DNA from: Lasiosphaeria ovina
Lineage: Eukaryota > Ascomycota > Sordariomycetes > Sordariales > Lasiosphaeriaceae
NCBI GenBank assembly: GCA_033439765.1
Contig: JAULSN010000001.1
Span: forward strand, 7,564,001 to 7,628,000
Direction of reading: 5' to 3'
Length of the DNA: 64,000 nt
In this document: piece after piece, positions 1 to 12,424 of the stretch
How the letters are laid out: each line of letters starts with the position of its first letter
Numbering within the stretch: position 1 is the first letter of the stretch
Notes under the pieces: generated by a model
What the model was told of the DNA's origin: nothing
The model's database searches: none
Seen by the model: the letters and a program-made list of their open reading frames with translations, nothing else
Program-made: the position numbers and the translations under genes

Positions 1-567
1 CTGCGATCCGGCTAGGTAGTGTACGGATGTCCCAATTCCGTCCGTGCATGTACATATGTACAGTACATACATCCTGGTAGCTCTAGTTGGTCCCTGGCAT
101 GAAATCTGGCGTCTGAACTCTGAAGCTTCCCAGTTCCAAAGCCCACCTCGCCCTTTCCCTCCACATCGTCCCCCACTTCTCAGCCGTCGGATTCACAAGC
201 TCTCCAGGTAGGAACTGTTCAAAGCCACAAAACCCGTCATCAAGTCTGGTTTGAGTCTCACACTCGGTACGCAAACAGCAAATACGAACGCCGTTTCACA
301 TTGTCGCAATACTAGGTTGTCCCATGAAAGAACTTGAAGAGTATAGACAAAGGAGCATAAAAGAGAACGGCACCGGCGCCTGCCACGCGACCTAACAAAG
401 CTTCTATCCGCCCTTGGGAAGCTTATTGTCGCGCGTTCCTGAGCTTCAACATCAGACGGCGCACCAGCAACGACGGCGCACCACAACACCCCCTACACGT
501 CTCCCCAACCGCCAATTGGCTCACCACAACACGTCCTAGTTCTACCCTTCCCCCTCGGCCAGCAATT
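1..567. other. Intergenic / upstream region of the type III PKS gene
   Basis: No coding region is supported here. The reading frames on both strands are short, overlap one another and show no family motif. The last ~200 bases are rich in C/A and pyrimidines and lead into the PKS start codon, as expected for a fungal promoter and 5' untranslated region. Confidence 0.6.
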
Positions 568-2106
568 ATGGCTGCGCCAGCTGAGTTGGGAGAGCTGGGC
601 CTCTCCATCGTCGGCCTGGGCAGCGAGTACCCGCCCTACTCGCTCAAGCCCGACGCCCTGGAGACGTTGGCCCGGAAGTACTACCCAGAGTCGCCGGCGT
701 AAGCTTCCCTCTCCTCTCTCCGCCATGCATGCATGTAGCAAATATGGCTTGCTTGCTGGCTGGCTGGCTGGCTGACACTTGTCGACCGATAAACAACCAG
801 CATGCTTAAGGTGCTCGCCATCAACCGCTACACGGGCATCGACTACCGGTCCTCGATCGGCACGGCCGACCACCCGCTGGTCAACCAGGACCATGCACCA
901 AGCATTACCGAACTCCACAAGATATTCATGTCTGACGGAGTTCCATTAGCCATCGGCGCGGCGCGTAAAGCGCTAGCCGAGGCTCGCATCGAGCCCGCCC
1001 AAGTCACGCATGTGGTGTCGACAACGTGCACCAACTCGGCCAACCCGGGCTACGACCACTTTGTAGCCAAGGCGCTAGAGTTGGGTCCGGGGGTCGAAAA
1101 GGTGCTGCTGCACGGGTGCGGGTGCAGTGGAGGGCTGGCGGCGCTGCGGACGGCGGCGAACCTATGCCTAGGCCACGCCATGCGCGGCAAGCCGGCGCGG
1201 ATCCTAGTGGTGGCTCTCGAGGTCAGCACCTCCATGGTCCGCAGCGAACTCGACAGCATCAACGCGACGCAAGAGACGCGCATCGGCGTGGCCCTGTTCA
1301 GCGACTGCGGCAGCGCTGTGGTGCTGAGCAACGGCATCGCCGACCACAGCAACAGCACTGGCATTCCACCCCCCATATATGAGCTACTAGGCTGGGAACA
1401 CCGTGTCATCCCGGACACGGAGGAGGATCTCGGCTTCGACGTGGACCCGATCGGCTGGAAGGTGGTGCTTTCCCCACGGGTCCCCAAGCTTACGCAGGCA
1501 GTGCTCGCGCCAACCTACGCGGCCATGATGAACTCCCTTCCGCCGTTGCCGACGGCGTACCAGACTCCGGCCGACTTCGACTGGGCCATGCATCCCGGCG
1601 GGGCCACCATACTCACGGGCGCCGAGAAGGCCATGAACATCTCGCCCGAGCACATGCGCGCCAGCTACGACACGTACATCCGCCACGGCAACAGCAGCTC
1701 GGCCACCATCTTCAGCGTGCTGGACCGCCTGCGGTCCAAGGAAATGGACGAGCTAGCACCCGGGGGGCGGGTCCGCGACTTTGTCATCGGCTGCGCCTTT
1801 GGTCCCGGCATCACGGTTGAGATGTGCATGCTCAAGCGGAACATGGCGACCGGGGATAGTATCATCCTGTCTGGGCTGCAGACGCCGCCCGAAACAGAGA
1901 GCGAGGCAGGCAGCGGTCCGAGCGAAGACGGCATTGACGAGGACGAGGACGAGCAAAGGCCACACGACCCGAGCCAAGATGGTGCCGACGCTGCGAGGAG
2001 AAGTAGTCACGGTAGCGACAACAGCGCAAGCGGTGGTGGCTTAAAAGAGTCAGCGGCGGAAGAGGCGTTTATAAACGAGGCGATGGAGCACGTCGAGCTG
2101 GACTGA
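568..2106 (+). CDS. Type III polyketide synthase (chalcone/stilbene synthase family, fungal)
   Basis: Two exons, 568-698 and 801-2106, with a GTAAGC donor and CAG acceptor; 478 residues. Type III PKSs are homodimeric ketosynthases that condense acyl-CoA starters with malonyl-CoA to give pyrones, resorcinols or resorcylic acids. The catalytic triad is visible: Cys152 in HGCGCSGG, His308 in MHPGGA and Asn341 in RHGNSSS. The numbering is close to that of the Neurospora alkylresorcylic acid synthase. The second exon alone opens with an ATG at 802, but the spliced form adds the expected 44-residue N-terminus (start context AATTATGGCT). After about residue 400 there is an acidic, Ser-rich tail not needed for the fold. 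No tailoring enzyme lies directly beside it; the next gene is a convergent permease. The product cannot be predicted from sequence. Confidence 0.93.
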
Positions 2107-3889
2107 GGACGCGGCCGCGCAGAACTCGTTTATAATGTTGCCAAACAGATCAGAGACAGCGATTCCCCGCCTTTCTTTTCTTCTCGTTTTTGTAAATACC
2201 ATTTTCTGTTTCTCGGCGTTGAAAATACAGGATTGAAAAACTTGAAAACAAAGAAAGAAAGAAAACAGGCGACCCTGAAATCCATGTTGTTGAAGGGCGC
2301 TTACTCAGACCTTGTCGTTAGGACAAAGTTCAAGTTGTGCGGCGTGGTAAGCATGTCAACCCAGTCGCGACTAAGAACCGACGGCAGCCTAGCGACTCGG
2401 CTCTCGATTACCTGCCTCTTGGCTCGCCTGGAACCCCAAGATTGGCAGGTGTCGCCATGCGAGCTGATATGATTATGCCGAAAGCCTTGGCCATCTAATA
2501 AGTAGTAGTAGGTAAAATAGCCATGAGAATATATATATAAGGTATGTAAGAAGGCGCCTCCACTTGTATGCAGTCTCGTCAGAATACATGCGCACATCAC
2601 GTCCGTCCTCCTCGATAGGTGCTGGCAGGTAGGTGCATGTGGTGCATGGCCGCATTCGAACGGAGCAGAGTGCGATAGGTAGGTGGGAACAAAAGCAGTG
2701 CAGTTGGCGGCGGGGATGGAAACTTGCCAAAAACAAAAAAATGAGAACGGAAATCCAAGGTACTGCTGAATGTTGAGGCAAGCCAAGGTCGGGGTCGTCG
2801 TCCTAGCCCCGGCGCCGGCGCCGGCTATCTACTAGTTCTAGTTCTGGTTCTGGTTCTGGTTCCAGTCCGTCGTACTCGCGTGAGCCGGGCCGCTTCGGCG
2901 AGCTACGAGAGAGACATAATACACTCACACAGAGAAAGACAGATGGAAGCGAGAGGGTGTCAGTTCTGTGTGATGATGATATTTTAATTTGCTAAGAGGA
3001 GGTAAGCAAAGCTGCTGTGAAACGATAACAGTCTCAACAACAACAACCCACATCCGATGGTATTAGTACGTAGTCGTGGTCAGATCATTTCTAGACCGGT
3101 TCTAAACCCGGCAAGGCCAAGCGAGTTAGTTCGGCGTACAGACAGGTGGGTAGGAGTCGGACGACCGACGGCCCCGACGTGGTACTAGGCACGTCACCGC
3201 GCGGAACTCCGGCGGTGTTAGTCCCCACTTCACACTAGCCTCTCTCTCACTCTGACTCTCTCCGGACGGAAATGCCTAGGCATGTATGTACATGTACCTA
3301 GCTAGCTGGCTTGGGATAACAAGAGCATGAACCAAGTCGCTGACGAATTGCGTGGCTCTGCAATTACCCCTGAAATTTTGTTGGTTACTTTATGTAGGTG
3401 AATATCAGGTAGGCAGGCAGCTCTCATATATCTCCAACAGCTTCATCAACCAGCCCTCGGAGCGGGTTATACGAAGAAATCAATAATACCGAGAGAGGTC
3501 GGTCGTACACACCAATCAAGATCCCTCGCCATCTCAGAAAGCCATCAAACCTCAGAATATCGTAGACAGAAATGCGCGTGCAGAAGAATAACATATCAAG
3601 TCGCAAACCCCGCACAGAAGTATTCGTAGAATAGCCGCTACTACCTAGTCCATAGAATATAGAACAGGAAGGAGAAAAATCCATAGAGCGCGCGCATAAG
3701 CACTGGACTTTCCATTGCCATTACCAAGTACGAAATACTAACCCGGGGCAAAGCCAGAAGCTCTGAGAAGGCAGATGGGGGGTATCAAGCTCGTGATCAG
3801 TTCCGAGGCAGCCCGCACAACAAAACATACGCATAGAGACCCTCGTCAGACCAATAATTCGTCTTCCACGTCCCCCTTGAGATAGTCAT
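2107..3889. other. Intergenic, low-complexity tracts, no gene seen
   Basis: This 1.8-kb stretch lies between two convergent genes. It contains a GCCGGC-type run near 2809-2825, a (GTTCTG)n-like tract at about 2836-2862 and several TAGGTAGG-type motifs. Reading frames are short and unrelated to any family I recognise. It probably holds both 3' untranslated regions. Confidence 0.5.
2836..2862. repeat. Short (GTTCTG)n-like tandem repeat
   Basis: Consecutive six-base units GTTCTA/GTTCTG/GTTCCA are directly visible in non-coding DNA. Confidence 0.6.
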
Positions 3890-5852
3890 TTACGAGCTTG
3901 CCTTCTCGGCAAGAGCGGGGTCCACCGCCTCCTCCAGCGACCCCAGACTCTCACCCTTCTTAAGGCCAAGCTGGCGCGTGTCGTAGCCGTTCTCCTCGAG
4001 GTAGGCACGGAACCGGGCGTCCTCGTGGGTGATGGTGTCCTGGCCGATCTCGGGGAGGCAGAAGATGACGAGCACGGCGCTGAGAATGCACAGGCTGCTA
4101 GACACCCAGAACGGGTACTGGGCCTGCAACGTGTCCGAGTTACCACCGGCCGCGGCAATATATGGAAAGACCCAGGTGCCGACAAAGGCTCCGATCTTGC
4201 CGACGGCGGCCGCGATGCCGTAGTACTGGCCCCGAACACCCGTCGCGCACGTCTTGGCTGCGATAAGGCCAATGTTGTTGCCTGGACCCAGCTCGCCGAG
4301 CGACTGGAAGATGCCGTAGACAACGGCGAATGCTCCCACCATGCTCGGTTGCGCAAGGCGGTCGTAGCAGGCCGCCATGATGAAACCTACGATGGCCTGC
4401 AGTGTGACGCCGATTGCAAGCGCGTAGCGAGGGCCGATCCAGTCCGAGACGGGTGCGCCCAGCATCGTCCCCGGGATGTAGAAGAGGTTGATAACCGTGT
4501 TCCATCCGAAGACGGTCGTGAGCGGCGCGGTGGTACTGTCGAAGATATTGGCCAGGATCGGGGACGAGTAGATGCTAAATGAGTATGCCGAGAACTAGCC
4601 AGGAACACTCGCATAAGCAGTCGCCCTTATGTCCGTGACTCGAGATGAACGAGAAGAGACTCACATCGTAGAGAAACCAGATCAAGCTGACGGCAGCCAA
4701 GCGGGGGCCGTAAAACTTCAAAACCAGAAGGTAGGGCGTCTTAGCGTACTTCATCGAGTTTCGCTGGTACTCCGCAGGCTCCTTCAAGTACACACGCAGA
4801 ACGAGCAGACTGAGGGGGAACACAACGCCAATTCCGAGGCTGGTACGCCAAATGGTGCTGAGATGCTCGTTGTTGCAGGCTGCCGCGACGACATAGGGAA
4901 CAAATGCGCCAATGACAAACCCCTTTTAGCTCTCAGGGTCAGCCCAGCTCAGCCTTGGGAGCCAAACATCTCCACGCGGTAAAGAAACTCACCCAGTCGA
5001 TCATGGTGTTGGTGAACATGATGAACCACAGATTCCTCGAGCCGGCCTTGAGCTCGCCAGTCGACTCGGCACACCCTACGCTGCCAGCAGGGTATTCACC
5101 CCCTATCCCAATGCCGACCTGTCGTGTCGCAACAAAGTCAGAGCGCGTCCCCAGTGGTAGCGGCCAGAGGCGGCGTTTCGTCAACTTACAAAGAAGCGCC
5201 AGGCTGTTAGAATGTTAAACATGCCAACCGGGTCGCCGTGGTAGTACGAGCCAGCCGCGAGCGCGGTGAAGACGATCAGAATCAACGTCGAAGTCAGAAG
5301 GGTGTTGGTCCGCGACCACTTGTCGGATCTATCACGAGGAAGTCAGGAGCTGTTGCTATATATCCACATGCCACGGGAGAGGGCGAGATATCAGTATATG
5401 CCCCTCGCAGACGTACAGGTAGCCAAAGACCAGCTGGCCGACGACGGTCCCGGCAAACGCAATGTCGCCGAGATAGTGCTTGGCGTTCGACGTCTTCCAC
5501 ACGTCGCCATATTGAATGGCCAGGATGGTGACGACAGATCCAATGACCTAGATTTCGAGCCAAAACGAAGTCGAGGCAGATGTTAGTCTGTGGGCGCGCA
5601 CGCCTTGATTTCGCTAGACTAGGGGGGAAGAAGACGGAGAACGCGTCAATTTCGGGAACCCACGTTGTTGATGTAGCCGTCCGAGAAGAGTCCGGCACCG
5701 CACGCTATGACTGGGAGGATCGCGGACCAGAACGAACGGGGCTCGGCCAGGGGAGGAGCCTGGGGGGCATTGGCAACGACGCCAGCGCCGGCATCAACAG
5801 GCGACTCGGCCTCCTGAGCCTCGGCTTCGGTCTCTTTGTTGCGGCCCGACAT
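3890..5852 (-). CDS. Major facilitator permease, GIT1-like (glycerophosphodiester/phosphate:H+ symporter family)
   Basis: Six exons on the minus strand: 5852-5664, 5547-5417, 5328-5190, 5118-4993, 4922-4665 and 4594-3890, giving 515 residues. All junctions are GT-AG and stay in frame. Family signatures are seen in order: a hydrophobic first segment ending SDGYINN, the loop 2-3 motif GYLSDKWSR, the signature GIGIGGEYPAGSV, and GNNIGLIAAKTCATGVRGQYYG in the C-terminal half. Yeast GIT1 imports glycerophosphoinositol and glycerophosphocholine at the plasma membrane; relatives import inorganic phosphate. This protein fits that group, but the substrate is inferred. An upstream in-frame ATG at 5864 would add four residues; I chose MSGRNK. 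The N-terminus is Glu/Ala-rich and cytosolic-looking. Confidence 0.88.
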
Positions 5853-7788
5853 GGCGATTCTCATCGGCGTCCGTTCTGCAACCTGGGGAGGAGAGACGAC
5901 GACCCTGTATCGATATCGGAGGATAAAATACGGCGACGCGACCCAAAGGAGAGAGAGAGCGGCGGCAACAATGAAGGATGAGCTTCGGTAGTTTGTCGCA
6001 AACCAGCTACGTAGCTAGGCGATCAAATAGAATTGACCCGCGCACACAGGCGCACGGTAGTAGAAGAAAGCTCGTGTGAAGAGGCCAGGTAAGGTTTTGA
6101 TGAGGAAGGAGAGGCAACCTGGGTGGGGTTTGGCTGAAGTGGTGGGGAAGGCGGAGCGGGAGGCGAAGGCGAGGGAGGGGAGGGGATGGGATGGATGGGG
6201 GAAGCTCAAGATGGGAAGCTCCAACTATTTCAGAGCCGAGGGGAATTCCAGTCTGCAGATCCCCGGCGGGCAAGAGACTCAATTCGCAGAATGCAAGATA
6301 AGTTCGGGTAGGGGTCCTAGGTAGGGAGCTTTGGAGGGACAAGGTAAGGTATGATAGGGATGCACGGTCTATGCGTGCACTCAAACTGGGCCTGGCGAAC
6401 CGCGTTCCTGCAAACCCACTCCAAGGTACCTACCAGAGATACGGCTAGGTTGGGATGGAGGGGACAACAAAACATGCGGCCTGGTGAGCGCCTTCTTCAC
6501 CTTAGCTCCTTGCGCCAACCGTGCTTCACTTCAAACTCAAATACTAGGGCAGAGCTCAAATACTAGGGCAGAGCCAGCACGGACACACGTGGAGCAACGT
6601 GAGGACGACGGGAAAAGTTCCCTTCAACTACAAGAAGGGCCCTTGCCGCCTCCCCTGGGGCGTTCGTGGTGATACCATCATCAACCGCGTCGGCCTCTTT
6701 CCCGCAATGAGACATCAATAAAGCTCAGGGAGCTCTAAGCTCCTCGGGCAGGCCGCCAAGCGACTGGGAGCTATCCTTGGCCGTCACATGCTTGACGCTT
6801 GGTGGTGGGCGCTATCGTGCAGCAGAGCCCCTTCACAACCTGACTTGGGCGTGGGCGGGCGGTAGGTAAGGGTTGGAAACTGATCTTGGTTCTTGGTTAA
6901 AGTGGCTGGCCAAAAGACTCGATGGAAAAAATAATAGTATAAGTGAAAGAGGCAGGTGACGTTGTCGTGCATGGACCGGGGACAAGCTTTTGGCGTTTCC
7001 CTGAGTCGCTGGAGTGGCGCCCGCCCGCCCCGTTTAAACGCACTAAGCCTCGGCCAATCGCAGGCCAATGCTGCACAGGCGACAGAGTCACGCCTGCATG
7101 AGGAACTGCAGCCGGCATTGGCCGCCATTCTCCATCTTTCCAACATGTCTCAGAGTGCTGGAACATAAACTCTCTCAGCTGAGCTGCTTATCAAATACAA
7201 TGGCACGTCGAAGTTCGAACTGGCGACGATGGATGCTTGGCGCAATTGAGTTGGAGGTCGAGATAGAGTGCTCTCACAAACTTCCGGCCGCGTCGCCTCA
7301 GCACAGCACAGGTTTGGTGCGTCGCATTGACCTACGGTACTCGAGCTCGAGGCTTCCTCAATCAACCCGAGGTTGCGGACTCGAACAGATACATAGATAG
7401 GACCCGTCGGTTATCGCAGTTCGGCTATCCATACAGCGTCACACCGCAGCAGGAGGATTTCCCCCGATAAGCGACCAGAGATGGAAGAGCCTTGGGATAC
7501 CTAGTTGAGCCCCCCTGCCTCTAGGTCGTGCACAGCTAAACACTGCTGCAAGCCCGCCCGGTAACGGCAACAATGCTGTATTCAACCAGGCCGCAAGTAG
7601 CTGGCCTCGGGGCTTCACCGACAGTTTGGTCGGCATGTCCGAACCTAACCCACTTGACTTTGCGCGGTACCTATAGCAAAAGCTCGCCGTTGGGCTGTGA
7701 CTCAATAGTTTCTCCGGCATCCTGATCTCAAGCGCACGAGCAGCAACTTTTCAACAATCTCAACTCAACCCCGCTATTTTGGGTAGCC
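5853..7788. other. Divergent intergenic region between permease and leucyl-tRNA synthetase
   Basis: About 1.9 kb without a supported gene. The permease-proximal 500 bases are purine-rich on the plus strand, so pyrimidine-rich in the sense of the minus-strand gene, as for a 5' untranslated region. A perfect 19-bp tandem duplication sits at 6536-6573. No frame shows coding character. Confidence 0.5.
6536..6573. repeat. Perfect 19-bp direct tandem duplication
   Basis: The unit CTCAAATACTAGGGCAGAG occurs twice in succession, at 6536-6554 and 6555-6573, with no mismatch. Confidence 0.9.
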
Positions 7789-10700
7789 ATGGACGCCAAC
7801 ACAGACAATGGGTCTCATGCCACGATGAGGATCGAAAATGTGTGTTAACACGTCAAGCTGTGTATAACATATCTATATATCCAGATGGCTAACGTTTAAA
7901 TTATCTGTAGACGGATAAGAGAGATGCTCTCCAGGTCATCGAAAAGAAATACCAGAAGCTGTGGCAAGAGGAAAAGGTATTTGAGTCGGATGCGCCGTCC
8001 TGCAACGAATACCCAAATGGATCGCTATCTCCCGATGAATTGGCCCTCAAGTTTCCCAAATTCTTTGGGACTATGGCATATCCGTACGCCCCCGCCCCAC
8101 TCATCCGTTGTGACGTGGTGTCCTACTAACTTTATCAAAGATATGTTAACGGCACGCCGCACCTTGGCCACGCCTTCACTGTGTCCAAGGTGGACTTCGC
8201 AGCTCGTGTTGCGAGAGCCCAAGGGAAGAACACCTTGTATCCCCAGGGCTATCATGCAACTGGTATGCCAATAAAGGCCTGTGCCGACAAGCTCGTGAAC
8301 GAGATCGCCATGTTCGGAAGCACCTTCGACGGATATGTGGAAGCAAGCGTCGTGGACGACGGTCCAAGCGACCCGCCGGCGAAGCCACGTCCCAGAGAAG
8401 ACGTCACCAAGTTTACAAACCTGAAGAAGGGTAACAATGCCTCCTTAGTTATGAAAAAGATACCCCTTGGCTGACAAGAAGGGCTCTGTTTAGGCAAGGC
8501 TGCTCTGAAAACGACCAAGGCCAAATATCAGTTCCAAGTCATGTTGTCGTTGGGAATCCCTCGCGAGGAAATCCACAGATTCGCCGATGCTAAATATTGG
8601 CTCCATTACTTCCCTGAACTCTGGCAAAAGCACCTCACCGACTTTGGGTGCGGTATTGACTGGCGCCGAAGCTTCATTACAACCGACGCCAACGGATACT
8701 ACGACTCATTCGTGCGCTGGCAGATGCGCCGACTCCGGGACCTGGGGAAAATTCGATTTGGAAAGCGATACACCGTCTACTCCCCCAAAGATGGCCAACC
8801 ATGCCTGGACCATGACCGCGCATCCGGCGAGGGCATCTTAGTGCAGGAGTACATCGCCCTGAAGTGCAAGGTTGCGCGGCTGTCCGCGAAGGCCCAGGCA
8901 GCGATTGCATCCAACAGTCTGATACCTGCCACGGCCAACATTTTCATGATCCCAGCGACACTGCGACCCGAGACAATGTATGGGCAGACAAACCTGTTTG
9001 TCTCTCCGAGCATTGCATATGGTATCTTCAAGGTCTCGGAAACAGATTTTTATCTGGTAACCGATAGAGCTGCCCGAAACATGGCCTTCCAGGGCATCTT
9101 CACCACGTGGGGAACCGTTACGAAGGTAATGGAGATTATTGGGTCTGATCTAATAGGCTCGGTAGTACACGCACCTCTCAGTTCCAGGGGCGATATCTAC
9201 GTCATCCCGATGGATACGATCAAGGAGACAAAGGGAACAGGGCTTGTCACGTCGGTCCCATCAGACAGCCCTGATGACTATGCCATGGTCTCAGAACTGC
9301 ATAAAAAGTCGGCTTTTTACGGGATCGAGCAGGACTGGGTTTGTCTGGATATCCTGCCGATTATCGAAACCCCCGAGTACGGAAACATGATTGCGCCAAC
9401 CTTGATCAAGAAACTCAAGATCAACTCCCCCAAAGACGAGCGCCAGCTACTTGAGGCAAAGGAACTTGCCTACAAAACTGGCTTCTACTCTGGCAAGATG
9501 GTCTTTGGCCCATTTGCAGATACGCCTGTCCAGGAGGCCAAGGCGCTGATCCGGCACCAGCTATTGGAATCTGGAGATGCGTTTGTCTATTGCGAGCCCG
9601 ATGGTTCTGTAGTGTCACGTTCTGGAGACGAGTGCGTTGCTGCCTTCCTGGATCAGTGGTACTTGACGTATGGTGTGGACGAAGCATGGAGAGATGATAC
9701 CCTTCGACATCTCCGTGGTGAAGATGGACTCGAATTCAACTGTTTCAGTACGGTAACGAAGCATTCCCTAGAACAGACCTTTGGATGGCTGATAGAGTGG
9801 AGCGTCACACGCCAGTACGGCCTCGGCACCGACTTACCCTGGGATTCGTCCCAGATGGTTGAGGGCTTGTCTGATTCAACAGTGTACATGGCATACTATA
9901 CGGTTGCTCACTTCCTGCATTCTGACATCTACGGAAAAAGGCCTGGAACTGCAGGTATCGCTGTATCACAGATGACAGACTCTGTGTGGGAATACGTCTT
10001 TGCTCTTGCCGACGAGGTGGATAGCGACATTAATAAAGCCACCCTGGACGCTATGAGGAGAGAATTCACCTATTGGTACCCATTGGATGTTCGAATCAGT
10101 GGGAAGGACCTGATCAACAACCACCTGGTCTTCTTCCTCTATATCCATCAAGCCATTTGGGGTGAACAAGGGCCACGATATCTCCCAAAAGGTATCCGAA
10201 TGAACGGCCACCTAATGTTGAATGGAGATAAGATGAGCAAGAGCACTGGAAACTTTCTGACTCTTACAAGCGCAATCCGGAAGTTCGGGGCAGATGCATG
10301 TCGAATTTGCCTTGCAGATGGCGGAGATGGAATCGATGATGCAAACTTTGAGGAAACAACAGCTAACTCGACCATCTTGAAGCTTTTTGAGCTGAGAAGA
10401 TGGATCGAGGGTGTGATCACAAACGCACGGCTGCTCGAACCCCATGAGGAATTTGGCAAAGTCCGAGCCACGGAGAAGGTTGACATTCCCGATATGATTC
10501 AGCGAACGGGCACAATGAATTTCTGGGACAAGCTGTTTATGAACGAGCTGAACACGCTGATGCGTCTCACCGTCCAGGCTTATCAGGCGTTAGTTGATGA
10601 TAATCCTTGCTCCCATGTATGAAACGTCTGCTAATTTTAACAGGACAAACTACAAGTCAGCTCTCAAGTTCGGCTTTTACGACTTTACGTCTTCTCGTGA

Positions 10701-11486
10701 TAACTATCGGGGTGCCACCACTTCCGCTTTGGTTGGAATGCACCAAGATTGTGTTCGCCACTATGTCGAATCCCAAGCACTCATGATTTGCGTCATTGCC
10801 CCCCACTGGGCTGACTACATTTGGAGGGAGGTCTTGAAGAAGGTATCATAATACACAGAATCTCAAGATGTATCCACGGACCAAATCTGGGAAGCCTTTC
10901 TAACAGTAACTTTTTATAGGATTCCACCATCCAGCTACAGAGATTTCCAGAGCTCTCAGAATCGGACCAGAATCTAGAAGCAATTTCCAATTATGTCAAA
11001 ACCGCGTCAGGTCGAATCCTTACGACAAATGCCAGCCAGCATAAACGATTGGCAAAGGGTAAGGGATTGCTCTTTGACCCAACCAAGGACAAACGTCTCA
11101 ACATTTTTGTGGCAACCACTTGGCCGTCTTGGCAAGAGAAGTATGTTGAGCTGGTCCGGAACATGTTTGATGGTGTTACCCTAGATGTGAAGAGCGTTTC
11201 CAAGAAGATTGAAAAGGCGGAGATGAAGAAGGCTATGCCATTCATTCAAGACCTCAAGCATAAACTGGAAACAGGATCATCCCAAGAATCGGTCTTCGAC
11301 AGAGCACTGCTTTTTGACGAACGTCAGGTATTGGAAGAGATGGTACCGTTGCTAAAGTCAACAGTGCCAAAGCTGAGAGAAGTCAACATCATCGTAACGG
11401 GGGGTGGAGATAACCGTTTGAAGGATTCGCCCGCTGCTAGCATGGCCGAACCAGGGTTTCCTTCTCTCGAATTCGTCAACCTGTAG
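7789..11486 (+). CDS. Leucyl-tRNA synthetase, eukaryotic cytosolic type (divergent copy)
   Basis: Six exons: 7789-7839, 7911-8083, 8141-8430, 8494-10588, 10644-10842 and 10920-11486; 1124 residues, full length for cytosolic LeuRS (~1100). It charges tRNA-Leu with leucine. Class I signatures: HLGH at 82-85 (HIGH motif) inside [14 protein letters not shown], and KMSKS at 751-755. The editing (CP1) domain keeps [11 protein letters not shown] and [15 protein letters not shown]. The C-terminus ends PSLEFVNL, like the usual ...FENV end. Oddities: HATGMPI where the fungal cytosolic enzymes I recall have HCTGMPI, a poorly conserved stretch after DRASGEG, and weak codon bias with lower G+C than nearby genes, unlike a typical highly expressed synthetase. 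The gene is intact, so it is probably functional. It may be a second, accessory LeuRS rather than the main one; that is inference. Confidence 0.93.
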
Positions 11487-12076
11487 CACAGAGGGCTTGA
11501 CATCAGGGAGTTGGCCTCTGGCCTCCAAAGTCAAGAGAGACATGTTTAGTATTTTCATCGGATAAGAACCTTCCGCAACATCTTCATTACCAGCATCATG
11601 CTTACCTCCCTGGTACTTTGTGACTGGACAGTTGCACTCCGTTAACCGTTAAATATCTGACTAACCGGATCTTTTTTCACACACTGCAATATTTCGTACA
11701 CGTATTTTTAACGAGCGTGTATATTCTATCCAAGTACTTAACGAGCGGACGCTAGAAAGCAAGCCAAAACATCACCAGAGTTCCCTCTTCTCACCCTACC
11801 AGCCTATCCCGGGATCGTGCCTTGCCGATCTTTCCACCTCCCCTTTACCATCAGGCCCGAGGACAGTAAAGTACCGAACTGCCCACACCTTCCTGGCGCA
11901 AGGTCGGCGACCGCGCCCTTCTAGGTAGTTGACTCCATCCCATTCCCCCAGCCTTCCACTTTCCAAAGCCTTTCCAACTCCAACCCATCTTTGCACATTG
12001 ATCCTCGCCAACATCTCACAATCCAAATATGAACCCAGTCAATGTTAGCGTAAGCAAAGTGTTGAAGGCAAGTCAT
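11487..12076. other. Intergenic, AT-richer, no gene seen
   Basis: This stretch holds the LeuRS 3' region and the probable 3' region of the convergent Cys-rich gene. A small palindrome (GTTAACCGTTAA) lies near 11640, and the short word AACGAGCG occurs twice at about 11710-11750. No coding frame is supported. Confidence 0.45.
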
Positions 12077-12227
12077 TTACGTCTATGGGCGATCAGCAAG
12101 CTGAAGCTGTTAACCAAGAGCTTCAAGAGTACTTACGCAGCCACAGCACGAGGAGCAGCACTTGCATTTGCCGCAACGTTTGGTCTCAGCGCCGCATCTA
12201 GCGCACTCCCCTTGCGGATGACTGCAT
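12077..12227 (-). pseudogene. Metallothionein-like Cys-rich mini-gene, apparent one-base frameshift at start
   Basis: On the minus strand, 12226-12137 encodes a run with ten Cys codons in ~30, including CGKCKCCSSCCGC, the dense CxC/CC pattern of metal-binding metallothioneins. It is followed by a perfect GTAAGT donor (12136), a plausible acceptor at 12083 and a stop two codons later (12079-12077), so the peptide would end about 30 residues long, a normal fungal metallothionein size. The only well-placed ATG (12227-12225, context TCAAG-ATG) reads one base out of frame with the Cys run and stops after nine codons. One surplus base just after the ATG would explain this. Upstream lie TATA-like words (about 12430-12465) and a long CT/CA-rich leader. 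It could be a decayed gene, a sequencing error, a real gene with an unseen upstream exon, or chance. Confidence 0.42.
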
Positions 12228-12424
12228 CTTGACGGATGGTTCAGGAGGCGGGCTGGCGGAGAATCTGGTTGATATCGAAGAAAAAATTGGTGCGGTGGCG
12301 GTTTGAGCTGTAGGCACGAGTTTGCTGGTGTTGCGTAAGCTGTTTGATCTTGAAGTTGTGGCAAGAGTTGGAGAGTTGAAGAGTTGTTTGAGTGATGAAG
12401 TTGGAGTGGTGAAGTTGGAGTCAG

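Noticed and set aside
8181..8474. Early stop in the LeuRS frame at 8472-8474 taken as a sign of a pseudogene
   Set aside because: It lies in a 63-nt intron (8431-8493) with proper borders; the spliced frame is open.
12029..12232. 67-codon plus-strand frame over the Cys-rich region
   Set aside because: No coding signs; the opposite strand carries the Cys pattern, donor and promoter-like leader.
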